A DNA stretch of 64,000 nt from Mesorhizobium_B sp963522145. Its GTDB lineage: Bacteria; Pseudomonadota; Alphaproteobacteria; Rhizobiales; Rhizobiaceae. Position numbers and translations under genes: made by a program. Every line of letters begins with the position of its first letter. The first letter of the stretch is position 1. Positions 52,867-61,340 of the stretch are shown here, one piece after another. The notes under the pieces were generated by a model, which was not told the origin of the DNA, did no database searches, and worked only from the letters and a program-made list of their open reading frames with translations. The stretch covers positions 1 to 64,000 of the forward strand of contig CAUQXI010000014.1 in assembly GCA_963522145.1 (NCBI GenBank). Direction: 5' to 3'.

Positions 52867-54767
52867 CCGGCGCGCCGCAGCCCGCCTCGGCCTCGGCCGG
52901 CATCGCGCGTGCCTTCCTCGCCGAACAGCGCGGCCAGTTGCTCGGTCATCGCGCCCGCCAGTTCCTCCGCGTCCACGATCGTGACCGCGCGGCGATAATA
53001 GCGCGTCACGTCATGCCCGATGCCGATGGCAAGAAGCTCGACGGGCGAGCGCGTCTCGATCAGCTCGATCACCGCGCGCAGATGGCGCTCGAGATAATTG
53101 CCGGGGTTCACCGAAAGCGTGGAATCATCCACCGGCGCGCCATCGGAGATCATCATCAGGATCTTGCGCTGCTCGGGCCGGGCCATCAGCCGCTGATGCG
53201 CCCAAAGCAGCGCTTCCCCGTCGATATTCTCCTTCAACAGCCCTTCGCGCATCATCAGGCCAAGATTGCGCCGCGCCCGCCGCCATGGCGCATCGGCGGA
53301 TTTGTAGATGATGTGCCGCAGGTCGTTGAGACGGCCCGGGCTCGACGGCTTGCCGTCCTTCAGCCACTTCTCCCGCGCCTGGCCGCCCTTCCACGCGCGT
53401 GTGGTGAAACCGAGAATCTCGACAGAAACACCGCAGCGCTCCAGCGTGCGAGCGAGGATGTCCGCGCAAGTGGCGGCGACCGTGATGGGTCGCCCGCGCA
53501 TCGAGCCGGAATTGTCGAGCAGAAGCGTCACCACCGTGTCGCGAAAATTGGTGTCGCGCTCCTGCTTGAAGGAAAGCGGCTGCATGGGATCGATCACCAC
53601 GCGCACCAGCCGCGCCGGATCGAGCGAGCCTTCCTCCAGGTCGAAATCCCAGGAGCGGTTCTGCTGCGCCATCAGGCGGCGCTGCAGGCGATTGGCGAGC
53701 CGGCCGACCACGCCCTGAAGGTTGGCAAGCTGCTTGTCGAGAAAGGCGCGCAGGCGATTGAGCTCGTCCTCGTCACAAAGCTCGTCCGCGCCTACCGTCT
53801 CGTCGAAGGCGGTGGAGAAAACCCGGTATTCGATCTCGCGGGGAAGATTGTCCCACGGGTTTTCCTTGCGACGCGTTTCGCCGGGGGTCTCGGCATCAGC
53901 ATCCTCATCCTCGGCGCTCTCGTCAGCGTCGGTTTCGGCGGCTTCCGTTTCGCCGCTTTTTTCGTCGTCGGAAGAGGCGTCGGGTTCCTCGGACTGGCTT
54001 TCCTCCGCGCCCTGATCCTCCTCTCCGCCCTGTTCCGCGTTCTCCTCGCCTTCGGGCTCCTTCTCCTCATCCTGTTCGTCCTCGGACTGCTGTTCGTCAC
54101 CGAGTTCCTCGGCCATTTCCATGGACACGAGCAAGTCGCGCACGAGACGGGCATAGGCGTTCTGATTGTCGAGCTGGTCGAGCAGCCCGCCGAGATCGCC
54201 GCCTGTTTTTTCTTCCACGAACGGGCGCCACAGCGAGACGAGGCGCTCGGCGCTGCGAGGCGGCGGCGCGCCCGTCAGCTTCTCCCGCACCAAAAGGGCG
54301 ATTGCCTCTTCCACCGGCGCATCGGCGCGCTCGCGCACCTCGGCCAGATTGGCCTTGGCGTATTTGTCTTCGAGCATGGAACCGAGATTGGCGGCGACAC
54401 CGGCCATGGCACGCGCGCCGATCGCCTCAACGCGCGCCTGCTCTACCGCGTCGAATACGGCGCGTGCCTGACGTCCTTCCGGCGCCAGACGATTGTGAAT
54501 CGCATTGTCGTGGCAGGCGATCTTGAGCGCCATCGAATCCGATAGACCGCGCGTTACCGCGATGTCGGCAGCGGACGCTTTTTTGGGCAGCTCGGGCAGC
54601 CGCGCGCGCTGGCCAGAAAGCGATGGCTTGTCCATGGAAAAGCCGACCTCGAGCTCGTGCTCGCCCGCGATCGCGCGCATGCAGACCGATACCGCGCGCT
54701 TGAAGCCCTCGCCGCCATCGGCGCTCTTCAGCTTCCCGCCGCGTGAGTTGTCGCCCGGACCCGCCAT
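52863..54767 (-). CDS. cobT: Cobaltochelatase subunit CobT
   Basis: The 634-residue subunit works with CobS and CobN in aerobic cobalt insertion into hydrogenobyrinate a,c-diamide. The N-terminal half binds partners, a long acidic linker (plus-strand about 53880-54130) is Glu/Asp-rich, and the C-terminal VWA domain has the MIDAS motif LLDNSGSMRG. The start MAGPGDNSRGG is standard. It follows the cobS gene with one small secreted-protein gene in between. Confidence 0.96.
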   Translation of the reverse strand: MAGPGDNSRGGKLKSADGGEGFKRAVSVCMRAIAGEHELEVGFSMDKPSLSGQRARLPELPKKASAADIAVTRGLSDSMALKIACHDNAIHNRLAPEGRQARAVFDAVEQARVEAIGARAMAGVAANLGSMLEDKYAKANLAEVRERADAPVEEAIALLVREKLTGAPPPRSAERLVSLWRPFVEEKTGGDLGGLLDQLDNQNAYARLVRDLLVSMEMAEELGDEQQSEDEQDEEKEPEGEENAEQGGEEDQGAEESQSEEPDASSDDEKSGETEAAETDADESAEDEDADAETPGETRRKENPWDNLPREIEYRVFSTAFDETVGADELCDEDELNRLRAFLDKQLANLQGVVGRLANRLQRRLMAQQNRSWDFDLEEGSLDPARLVRVVIDPMQPLSFKQERDTNFRDTVVTLLLDNSGSMRGRPITVAATCADILARTLERCGVSVEILGFTTRAWKGGQAREKWLKDGKPSSPGRLNDLRHIIYKSADAPWRRARRNLGLMMREGLLKENIDGEALLWAHQRLMARPEQRKILMMISDGAPVDDSTLSVNPGNYLERHLRAVIELIETRSPVELLAIGIGHDVTRYYRRAVTIVDAEELAGAMTEQLAALFGEEGTRDAGRGRGGLRRAG

Positions 54768-54794
54768 GAAGTCTCGCTATCCCGCCGTCAGCAC

Positions 54795-55226
54795 CTAGTG
54801 AGTCGTCACCGCCTGCTTGATGTATTCCACCGCTTCGGCAACAGGGATCGTGAAGGTACCGGCGTCACCCCTGTCATATTCTTCACGCCAAAGCTGATAG
54901 CCTTCAGCAAATTCAGACGGCACCATCGCGACACCCACCTGCTTCTCGACGCTTTGCCGCAAAGCGCCTTCATCGAACGGCAGGTGACTGATTGTCTGCA
55001 ACGGTTCAGTTGTAGTCGGAATAGGTGCGTCGGTAATGGAAACGGAGATGACCGTTCGATCTCCTGGAAAAATATCAATCCGTCCAATGATTACCCGCGA
55101 CGTGGCAGGAACGGCATCCTTATAGGTCCAGATCTGACCAGATGCGAAATCCTGCGTCTGCGCATCAGACACGATCAAGCAGAGGAGCGCTGGCAACGCA
55201 AAGCCAACCTCCAGAAGTCGACGCAT
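54795..55226 (-). CDS. Small secreted protein of unknown function between cobS and cobT
   Basis: The 143-residue protein has a signal peptide (residues 1-24, ending SDAQTQ) and a periplasmic domain rich in charged residues with no recognised family. It starts FASGQIWTYKDAVPATSRVIIGRI. The gene is 13 bases downstream of cobS and 27 bases upstream of cobT on the same strand. Base composition looks lower in GC than the flanking genes, suggesting insertion into the operon. Confidence 0.7.
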   Translation of the reverse strand: MRRLLEVGFALPALLCLIVSDAQTQDFASGQIWTYKDAVPATSRVIIGRIDIFPGDRTVISVSITDAPIPTTTEPLQTISHLPFDEGALRQSVEKQVGVAMVPSEFAEGYQLWREEYDRGDAGTFTIPVAEAVEYIKQAVTTH

Positions 55227-55239
55227 GGAGCTGATCTGA

Positions 55240-56226
55240 TCACCCCAGCACCACATTGGCCGACGATTCCGGCAGTTCCTCACCAAAGGCGCGCTGGTAG
55301 AATTCGGCGACGATTGCGCGTTCCAGTTCGTCGCATTTGTTGAGGAAGGTCAGCCGGAAGGCCATGCCGACATGGCCGAAGATTTCGGCATTCTCGGCCC
55401 ATGTGATGACCGTGCGCGGGCTCATCACGGTGGACAGATCGCCATTGGTAAAGGCCGAGCGGGTCATGTCCGCAACCCGGACCATCTTGCCCACGATGTC
55501 GCGGCCCTTGGCATTGCGGTAATGCTTCGCCTTGGCCAGCACAATGTCCACTTCCTTGTCATGCGGCAGGTAGTTGAGCGTGGTGACGATGGACCAGCGG
55601 TCCATCTGCGCCTGGTTGATCTGCTGCGTGCCGTGATAGAGGCCGGTCGTGTCGCCCAGGCCCACCGTGTTTGCCGTGGCGAACAGCCGGAAGGCGGGAT
55701 GCGGACGGATCACGCGGCTCTGGTCGAGCAGCGTCAACCGGCCCGACGCTTCCAGCACGCGCTGGATCACGAACATCACGTCCGGCCGGCCGGCATCATA
55801 CTCGTCGAACACCAGCGCCACATTGTGCTGATAGGCCCAGGGCAGGATGCCGTCGCGGAATTCGGTAACCTGCTTGCCCTCGGAAAGGACGATCGCGTCC
55901 TTGCCCACGAGGTCGATGCGGCTCACATGGCTGTCGAGGTTGACGCGGACGCAGGGCCAATTCAGGCGCGCCGCAACCTGCTCGATATGCGTGGACTTGC
56001 CCGTGCCGTGGTAGCCCGACACCATCACGCGGCGGTTGAAGGCGAAGCCGGACAGGATCGCGAGCGTGGTCGCCTCATCGAACAGATAGTCCGGATCAAT
56101 ATCGGGCACATGGGCTTCGGTCGAGGAATAAGCCGGCACCACCATCTTCGAATCGAAGCCGAAGGTTTCCCTGACCGGCACGGTGGTATCGGGAAGATTC
56201 GCAATGTCGCGGTCGTGCTTGTTCAT
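55240..56226 (-). CDS. cobS: Cobaltochelatase subunit CobS
   Basis: The 328-residue AAA+ ATPase drives cobalt insertion together with CobT. The Walker A motif is SGYHGTGKSTH, the Walker B region is ALVFDEYDAGRPDVM, and an Arg-finger segment and the ATANTVGLGDTTGLYHGTQQINQAQ loop follow the CobS family. The N-terminal PVRETFGFDSKMVVPAYS segment is also conserved. It heads the cobS-cobT group; cobN is not in the window. Confidence 0.97.
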   Translation of the reverse strand: MNKHDRDIANLPDTTVPVRETFGFDSKMVVPAYSSTEAHVPDIDPDYLFDEATTLAILSGFAFNRRVMVSGYHGTGKSTHIEQVAARLNWPCVRVNLDSHVSRIDLVGKDAIVLSEGKQVTEFRDGILPWAYQHNVALVFDEYDAGRPDVMFVIQRVLEASGRLTLLDQSRVIRPHPAFRLFATANTVGLGDTTGLYHGTQQINQAQMDRWSIVTTLNYLPHDKEVDIVLAKAKHYRNAKGRDIVGKMVRVADMTRSAFTNGDLSTVMSPRTVITWAENAEIFGHVGMAFRLTFLNKCDELERAIVAEFYQRAFGEELPESSANVVLG

Positions 56227-56309
56227 GAGTTCTCCCCGAGCGCGGCCTTTACAGGCCAGGCGCCGGAACGTTCGAAAAATCCCTACGGGCTATTAGTTGC
56301 GCGCGACGC

Positions 56310-56942
56310 TCAACACAATCCCGCCTGCTTCAACACGCGATAAGCCTGAAGCACGTCGCGAAAGCGGTCTTCCGAGCCCCGATCGCCGCCATTGGCATCC
56401 GGGTGATGCTGCTTCACCAGTTCCTTATAGCGCGCCTTGATCTCGCTTCCAGAAGCGGTCTCGGGAAGGTTCAGCGTTTCAAGCGCCTTGGTTTCCAGCG
56501 AGCGCAGCTTGCGCGCCCGAGGTGGGGCTGATGCCTGCCCCGCCGTGCCGAAAAGGTTGAAAGGGTCGCGAAGGCGGTTGTGGTAGCCCGCGCGGCCAGA
56601 ACGCCGGCCGGCAAAATCCGGATTGACGCGGGCGCTGTCGCCTGGGCCGGCACTTCCCATTCGCCAGGTCGGCCGATGGCCCGTCAGCGCCTCCTTCTGG
56701 AAGCGCGCGATGTCGCTGTCGGGTACGCCCGAGAAGTAGTTGTAGCCCTTGTTGTATTCCCGCACATGGTCGAAGCAGAAGCGGAAATACTCCCCTTCCC
56801 GCATGCGGCCGACCGGTGCGCGGTGCGTGCCCGCCTCGGTGCAGTTGTCCCACTGGCAGAGCGGCGATTGCGACGCGCGCTCCGCCCCGGACGCCTTCGG
56901 CCTGACCCGGATCTTCTCAAAATATTTGGAATAGGTCGTCAT
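56310..56942 (-). CDS. J-domain (DnaJ-like) protein
   Basis: The 210-residue protein carries a J domain at the C-terminus (residues about 150-210): LETLNLPETASGSEIKARYKELVKQHHPDANGGD contains the HPD motif. The N-terminal part has a cysteine-containing segment (CQWDNCTEAGTHRAP and FRFCFDHVREYN), which looks like a small metal site. It is the usual neighbour of cobS and bolA in alphaproteobacteria and may recruit DnaK. Confidence 0.93.
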   Translation of the reverse strand: MTTYSKYFEKIRVRPKASGAERASQSPLCQWDNCTEAGTHRAPVGRMREGEYFRFCFDHVREYNKGYNYFSGVPDSDIARFQKEALTGHRPTWRMGSAGPGDSARVNPDFAGRRSGRAGYHNRLRDPFNLFGTAGQASAPPRARKLRSLETKALETLNLPETASGSEIKARYKELVKQHHPDANGGDRGSEDRFRDVLQAYRVLKQAGLC

Positions 56943-57081
56943 CGAAACGGATTATGGGGGTTCGATTTCACAGAACAAGAATTGACTTTTCGGCGCGGAT
57001 CACCGTTCACCGCTTGAAAGGCAGGGCTTCGACGAACGCGCAAGGCCCGCGCCAGTTTCATCCGAGCCGGAGGTGTCTTTC

Positions 57082-57387
57082 ATGACCATTCAAGCCGAAA
57101 TCGAGGCCAAGCTGCGCGAGAGTTTCGCGCCCGAGCAACTCGAGGTGATCAACGAAAGCCACCTCCATGCCGGCCATCATCATGTGGATGGCGGCGACCA
57201 CGCCCATTTCGACGGCACGGGCGAAACGCATTTCCGCATTCGCATCGTATCGGACAGCTTCGCGGCCAAAAGCCGGCTCGAGCGCCACCGGGCGATCAAC
57301 GACGTTTTGAAGGACGAACTCGCGCCGAACCGCGTCCATGCACTCGCGATCGAAGCGCACGCGCCGGGCGAGCCGACAACGCGCTGA
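57082..57387 (+). CDS. bolA: BolA-family protein
   Basis: The 101-residue protein has the BolA fold: EIEAKLRESFAPEQLEVINESHLHAGH, then THFRIRIVSDSFAAKSRLERHRAINDVLKDEL with the conserved H before the C-terminal helix. An extra His/Gly/Asp-rich loop (HHHVDGGDHAHFDGTG) sits after the first helix. BolA partners monothiol glutaredoxins in iron-sulfur and stress regulation. The start at 57082 has a GGAGGTG site. It is divergent from the J-domain gene. Confidence 0.93.
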   Translation: MTIQAEIEAKLRESFAPEQLEVINESHLHAGHHHVDGGDHAHFDGTGETHFRIRIVSDSFAAKSRLERHRAINDVLKDELAPNRVHALAIEAHAPGEPTTR

Positions 57388-57407
57388 GGCAGGGCGGGAG
57401 CAATCCG

Positions 57408-58571
57408 TCAGGCCGCCAGCACGTTTTCCGCGAGCTTCACCCAATAGCTGATCCCGTGCGGGATCGCCTCGTCGTTGAAGTCATAGGCGGGGTGATGAAG
57501 GTTCGCGCTCGCCCCATTGCCGATGAAGATGAAGGCGCCGGGGCGGGCCTCCAGCATATAGGAAAAGTCCTCCCCGCCCATCATGGGAGCCACATCGCGG
57601 ATGACCGCCGCTTCGCCGGCCACCGCAGCGGCGGCGTCGCCCGCGACGATCGCCTCCTCGGCATGGTTCACCGTGACGGGATAGTTGGAGTTGTAGCGGA
57701 TCGAGACGCTCGCGCCGTGCGCGCCCGCGATGCCCTCGCAGAGCGCATGAAGCCGCTCGCGGGCAAGCTCTGCCATCTCCTTCTTGAGCGTGCGCACCGT
57801 TCCCCCGATGGTCGCCGTTTCCGGGATGACATTATGCGCCTCGCCGGCGTGGAACTTGGTCACCGAAACCACCAGCGCATCGACCGGATCGGCATTGCGC
57901 GCCGTGATCGTCTGGAGCCCGCCGACGATGGCAGCCGCGCAAACGATGGGGTCCACCGTGGTCTGCGGCAGAGCCGCATGTCCGCCCTTGCCCTTCACCG
58001 TCACCGTGAAATCGGCGGTGGCCGCCATGATCGGACCCGGCCGGATCGCGAATGCGCCGAGCGGAAGTGCGGGCAGGTTGTGCATTCCATACACGGTCTC
58101 GATGTTCCAGCGCTCCATCATCCCGTCGCGGACCATCTCACGCCCGCCGCCGCCTCCTTCCTCGGCGGGCTGGAAGATCACGGCGACGACACCTTTGAAG
58201 TTGCGTGTTTCCGCGAGATATTTGGCGGCGCCGAGCAGCATTGCCGTATGCCCGTCATGCCCACAGGCATGCATTCGACCTGGCGTTCGGGATGCATGCG
58301 GTGCGCCGGTGGTTTCGGTAATCGGAAGAGCGTCCATGTCCGCGCGCAGGCCCACCACCGACCCGTCACCCTTGTTGCCGCGGATGATGCCCACCACGCC
58401 CGTGCGACCGATCCCTTCGGCGACCTCGTCGCAGCCGAACAGGCGCAGCTTCTCGGCCACGAAGCGCGCCGTCTGGACAACGTCGAACTGAAGTTCGGGA
58501 TTCTGGTGCAGATGGCGGCGCCATCCGGTCACCTCGTCCTGGAGTTCGGCGGCGCGGTTCAGAATCGGCAT
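57408..58571 (-). CDS. M20-family amidohydrolase (hippurate hydrolase-like)
   Basis: The 387-residue metallopeptidase of the M20D group hydrolyses amide bonds of N-acyl amino acids. The motif ADMDALPITE and HACGHDGHTAMLLGAA carry metal ligands, followed by QPAEEGGGGGREM with the catalytic glutamate. The C-terminal MMGGEDFSYMLEARPGAFIFIGNG segment is typical. The exact substrate is not known. It converges on bolA with a 20-base gap. Confidence 0.94.
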   Translation of the reverse strand: MPILNRAAELQDEVTGWRRHLHQNPELQFDVVQTARFVAEKLRLFGCDEVAEGIGRTGVVGIIRGNKGDGSVVGLRADMDALPITETTGAPHASRTPGRMHACGHDGHTAMLLGAAKYLAETRNFKGVVAVIFQPAEEGGGGGREMVRDGMMERWNIETVYGMHNLPALPLGAFAIRPGPIMAATADFTVTVKGKGGHAALPQTTVDPIVCAAAIVGGLQTITARNADPVDALVVSVTKFHAGEAHNVIPETATIGGTVRTLKKEMAELARERLHALCEGIAGAHGASVSIRYNSNYPVTVNHAEEAIVAGDAAAAVAGEAAVIRDVAPMMGGEDFSYMLEARPGAFIFIGNGASANLHHPAYDFNDEAIPHGISYWVKLAENVLAA

Positions 58572-58731
58572 GAAAGGCTCCGTGCGAGGTCCGGCTTTGC
58601 CATTTTGGCGTCACGATGCTCCAATAGCACGCCACGCGCTCCATACTCGCGCATTCGCAATATTTCACCTTACCTTGCGCCGGTTTTCTTCCGGCAACGC
58701 GTTCAGCCAGACTCGAAGAATCGGATCATCG

Positions 58732-59943
58732 ATGCGGCAAAAACTGTTTTCCGGCGTATCCCTTGCGGCTGCCGCCCTCAGCATCTTCACAACGGTAAGC
58801 GCGCAGGCCGAGCCGGCGCTTCTCTTCGACGTGAAAACGGGCGAGATCCTTCAGCATCACGAGGCCTTCCGCCGCTGGCATCCCGCCTCGCTGACCAAGC
58901 TGATGACCGCCTACACCGCTTTCCGCGCGGTGCAGGCGGGCGACCTCCAGCTCGATTCGCCGATCCGCGTGTCGCGCTATGCGGCCAGCAGGCCGCCCTC
59001 CAAGATGGGCTACAAGCCGGGCTCGGTGCTGACGCTCGACAATGCGCTCAAGATCATAATGGTCAAGTCGGCCAACGACATCGCCATGGCGATCGGCGAG
59101 AATGTGGGCGGCTCGGAGAAGGCATTCGCGAGCCGCATGAACGCGGAAGCTGCGCGGCTCGGCATGACCGGCACGCACTGGGTCAACCCGAACGGGCTGC
59201 ACGATCCGGAGCAATACACCACCGCGCGCGATCTGGCGCTTCTGGTGCATGCGATCCGCACCGACTTCCCGCAATACGCCTCCTACTTCAACATCGACGG
59301 GATCGTGGTGGGCAAGAAGGTAATAAAGACCTTCAACACGCTGATGGGCCGCTTTCCCGGCGCGGACGGCATGAAGACGGGCTTCATCTGCCCGTCGGGC
59401 TTCAACCTCATCGGCTCGGCCACGCGCGACGGCCGGACGCTGGCCGCCGTGGTGCTGGGCTCGCACACACCGGACGAGCGAGCGGAGGAAGCGGCGGAGA
59501 TGCTTCTCGCCGGCTTCGACCATCCGGCCTCGAAGGACGCGCCGCGGCTTGAAACCCTCGCCCCCTACGGCGATCAGGGTACGCCGACCGACCTGCGCGA
59601 CGTGGTCTGCAAGCCGCAGGCAAAGGCCGTTGCGACCGACGGACCCCAGCCCGACGAAGCGGCCCAGACCGTGGCGCCGAAACCTTCTGTCCTGGCCGAA
59701 CTCGGCGGCACGCTGCGGCTTGAAACGATCACGTTGGGCGGCGCGAACGGCCCGGTCCCCAAGGCCATGCAGGACGCCACCGGCAACGCCGTGGCCGATG
59801 TTCCGCTGCCCACCTGGCGCCCCGACCTTCCGCCGCCCACCGGTGCAGAGCCGCTTGCGCAGGGCGATCAGCCATCCGTTCCGGCGAACATCGCTCCCCC
59901 GCAGGACGGGCGCGGCGACCGGCTGGTGAAGTCGCGGTCCTGA
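58732..59943 (+). CDS. D-alanyl-D-alanine carboxypeptidase
   Basis: The 403-residue periplasmic penicillin-binding enzyme removes the terminal D-Ala from peptidoglycan. A signal peptide (residues 1-26) is followed by the active-site set: SLTK (Ser53), the SAN motif in VKSANDIAM and the KTG motif in ADGMKTGFICP. A long Pro/Ala-rich C-terminal tail replaces the membrane-anchoring helix of other DacA-type enzymes. The stop overlaps the start of the next gene by one base. Confidence 0.95.
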   Translation: MRQKLFSGVSLAAAALSIFTTVSAQAEPALLFDVKTGEILQHHEAFRRWHPASLTKLMTAYTAFRAVQAGDLQLDSPIRVSRYAASRPPSKMGYKPGSVLTLDNALKIIMVKSANDIAMAIGENVGGSEKAFASRMNAEAARLGMTGTHWVNPNGLHDPEQYTTARDLALLVHAIRTDFPQYASYFNIDGIVVGKKVIKTFNTLMGRFPGADGMKTGFICPSGFNLIGSATRDGRTLAAVVLGSHTPDERAEEAAEMLLAGFDHPASKDAPRLETLAPYGDQGTPTDLRDVVCKPQAKAVATDGPQPDEAAQTVAPKPSVLAELGGTLRLETITLGGANGPVPKAMQDATGNAVADVPLPTWRPDLPPPTGAEPLAQGDQPSVPANIAPPQDGRGDRLVKSRS

Positions 59944-61040
59944 TGGACGGTTTTCCTGTTCCGGTTTCGGTGCTGACCGGCTTTCTCGGCGCGGGCAAGA
60001 CCACGCTGCTGAACCGCTTGCTGCGCGACCCCGCGATGGCGGATGCGGCCGTGATCGTCAATGAATGGGGCGAGGTCGGCATCGATCATCTTCTGGTCGA
60101 GCAGGCATCCGAAGGGATCGTGGAACTGTCCGGCGGCTGCCTGTGCTGCACCGTGCGCGGCGATCTTGCGGACACGCTGAGCGATCTCGCGGCGCGCGCG
60201 GCCGGCGGCGGGATCAAGCGCCTGTCGCGTGTGGTGATCGAAACCACCGGCCTCGCCGACCCTTCGCCGGTTCTGCAGACGCTGATCGGTCATCCCACCG
60301 TGTCCGATGCGTTCCGCCTGGATGGAGTGATCACCTTGGTGGACGCGCTCCACGGGGCCGCAACACTGCGCGAGCATTGGGAGGCGCAGGCGCAGGTCGC
60401 GGTGGCCGACCGCCTCGTGATTTCAAAGACCGATCTCGCCGAGCCACGCGCCGTCGAGGCGCTGAAACAGCATCTGCGCGAACTCAACCCGCGCGCCGAG
60501 ATCCGTGACGGTCAGCGGGACGCCGTGGCGGCGCTTCTATCGGCCGGGCTGATCGATCCTCAAACGCGGGCTGCGGACCTCGACCGCTGGCTGGGAAAAG
60601 ATCACGATCATCACGACCACGGCCATGATGACCATGACCATAATGACTATGGTCACCACCACCATGGCGACGTGAGCAGCTTCGCCCTCCAGCATGGGGG
60701 CGCGCTGTCCTTTTCGGCAGTCGAAGCCTTTCTCGACCTGCTCCGCTCGCTGCACGGCTCGCGCCTGCTCCGGTTGAAGGGCGTGCTGGAACTTGCGGAA
60801 GACCCTGAACATCCGCTTGTCGTGCATGGCGTGAAGGGCATGCTGCATCCGCCCGCCCGCCTTTCTCGCTGGCCGGAGAACACGCGCGGCTGCCGCCTCG
60901 TGCTGATCGGGAACAGGCTGGACGAGGCCGAAGTGCGGCGGCTCTGGGATGCAATGACCGGCCGCCCCCGGACCGACACACCGGATCGCGCCGCGCTGCA
61001 ACACAATCCGCTGGCGATCGCAGGGTTTTCGTCGCGATAA
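59943..61040 (+). CDS. CobW-family (COG0523) GTPase with histidine-rich insert
   Basis: The 365-residue GTPase is a metal chaperone-type protein. The P-loop is GFLGAGKTT (residues about 13-21), the metal motif GGCLCCTVRGD gives Cys66, Cys68 and Cys69, and NKTD is replaced by SKTD as in the family. A cluster of His and Asp, residues about 220-244, has more than a dozen histidines and probably binds zinc or cobalt. It overlaps the carboxypeptidase gene by one base, so the two form an operon. A zinc role is more likely than cobalamin synthesis, but neither is proven. Confidence 0.93.
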   Translation: MDGFPVPVSVLTGFLGAGKTTLLNRLLRDPAMADAAVIVNEWGEVGIDHLLVEQASEGIVELSGGCLCCTVRGDLADTLSDLAARAAGGGIKRLSRVVIETTGLADPSPVLQTLIGHPTVSDAFRLDGVITLVDALHGAATLREHWEAQAQVAVADRLVISKTDLAEPRAVEALKQHLRELNPRAEIRDGQRDAVAALLSAGLIDPQTRAADLDRWLGKDHDHHDHGHDDHDHNDYGHHHHGDVSSFALQHGGALSFSAVEAFLDLLRSLHGSRLLRLKGVLELAEDPEHPLVVHGVKGMLHPPARLSRWPENTRGCRLVLIGNRLDEAEVRRLWDAMTGRPRTDTPDRAALQHNPLAIAGFSSR

Positions 61041-61070
61041 ACGAAGGCGGACGTCAGGTCAGCTTTGCCG

Positions 61071-61340
61071 CTACGCCTGAAAGTCTTGCGGCGAAGCAGG
61101 GGAACCGCACTCCGCCAGAAATCGGTGTCCCGTATCCAGCCGTTCCACCCGGATCAGCCGATGACCGCTTTCGGCAAGAAAGGCCGGGATATCGATCGCA
61201 GCCAGGGGATCCGTCGTCTCGATCAGCAGCTGTTCGCCCGTTTGCATGGCGTTCATCCGCTTGCGCGCCTTAAGAACGGGAAGCGGGCATCGCAGGCCCT
61301 TGAGATCGAGGATCGCCGGCGGGAACGCCTCAACCGCCAA
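61071..61340 (-). CDS. TusA-family sulfurtransferase
   Basis: The 89-residue protein has the TusA active-site motif RCPLPVLKARKRM (Cys at residue about 18) and the family layout. It may pass persulfide sulfur in tRNA thiolation or other sulfur pathways. The start is a TTG at 61340 lying inside the last codons of the L,D-transpeptidase gene, with which it overlaps by 11 bases. Translational coupling is probable. Confidence 0.9.
   Translation of the reverse strand: MAVEAFPPAILDLKGLRCPLPVLKARKRMNAMQTGEQLLIETTDPLAAIDIPAFLAESGHRLIRVERLDTGHRFLAECGSPASPQDFQA

Noticed and set aside
57456..59552. 698-codon plus-strand frame over the M20 and carboxypeptidase genes
   Set aside because: It runs antisense to the M20 gene and out of frame with the carboxypeptidase, both well supported.
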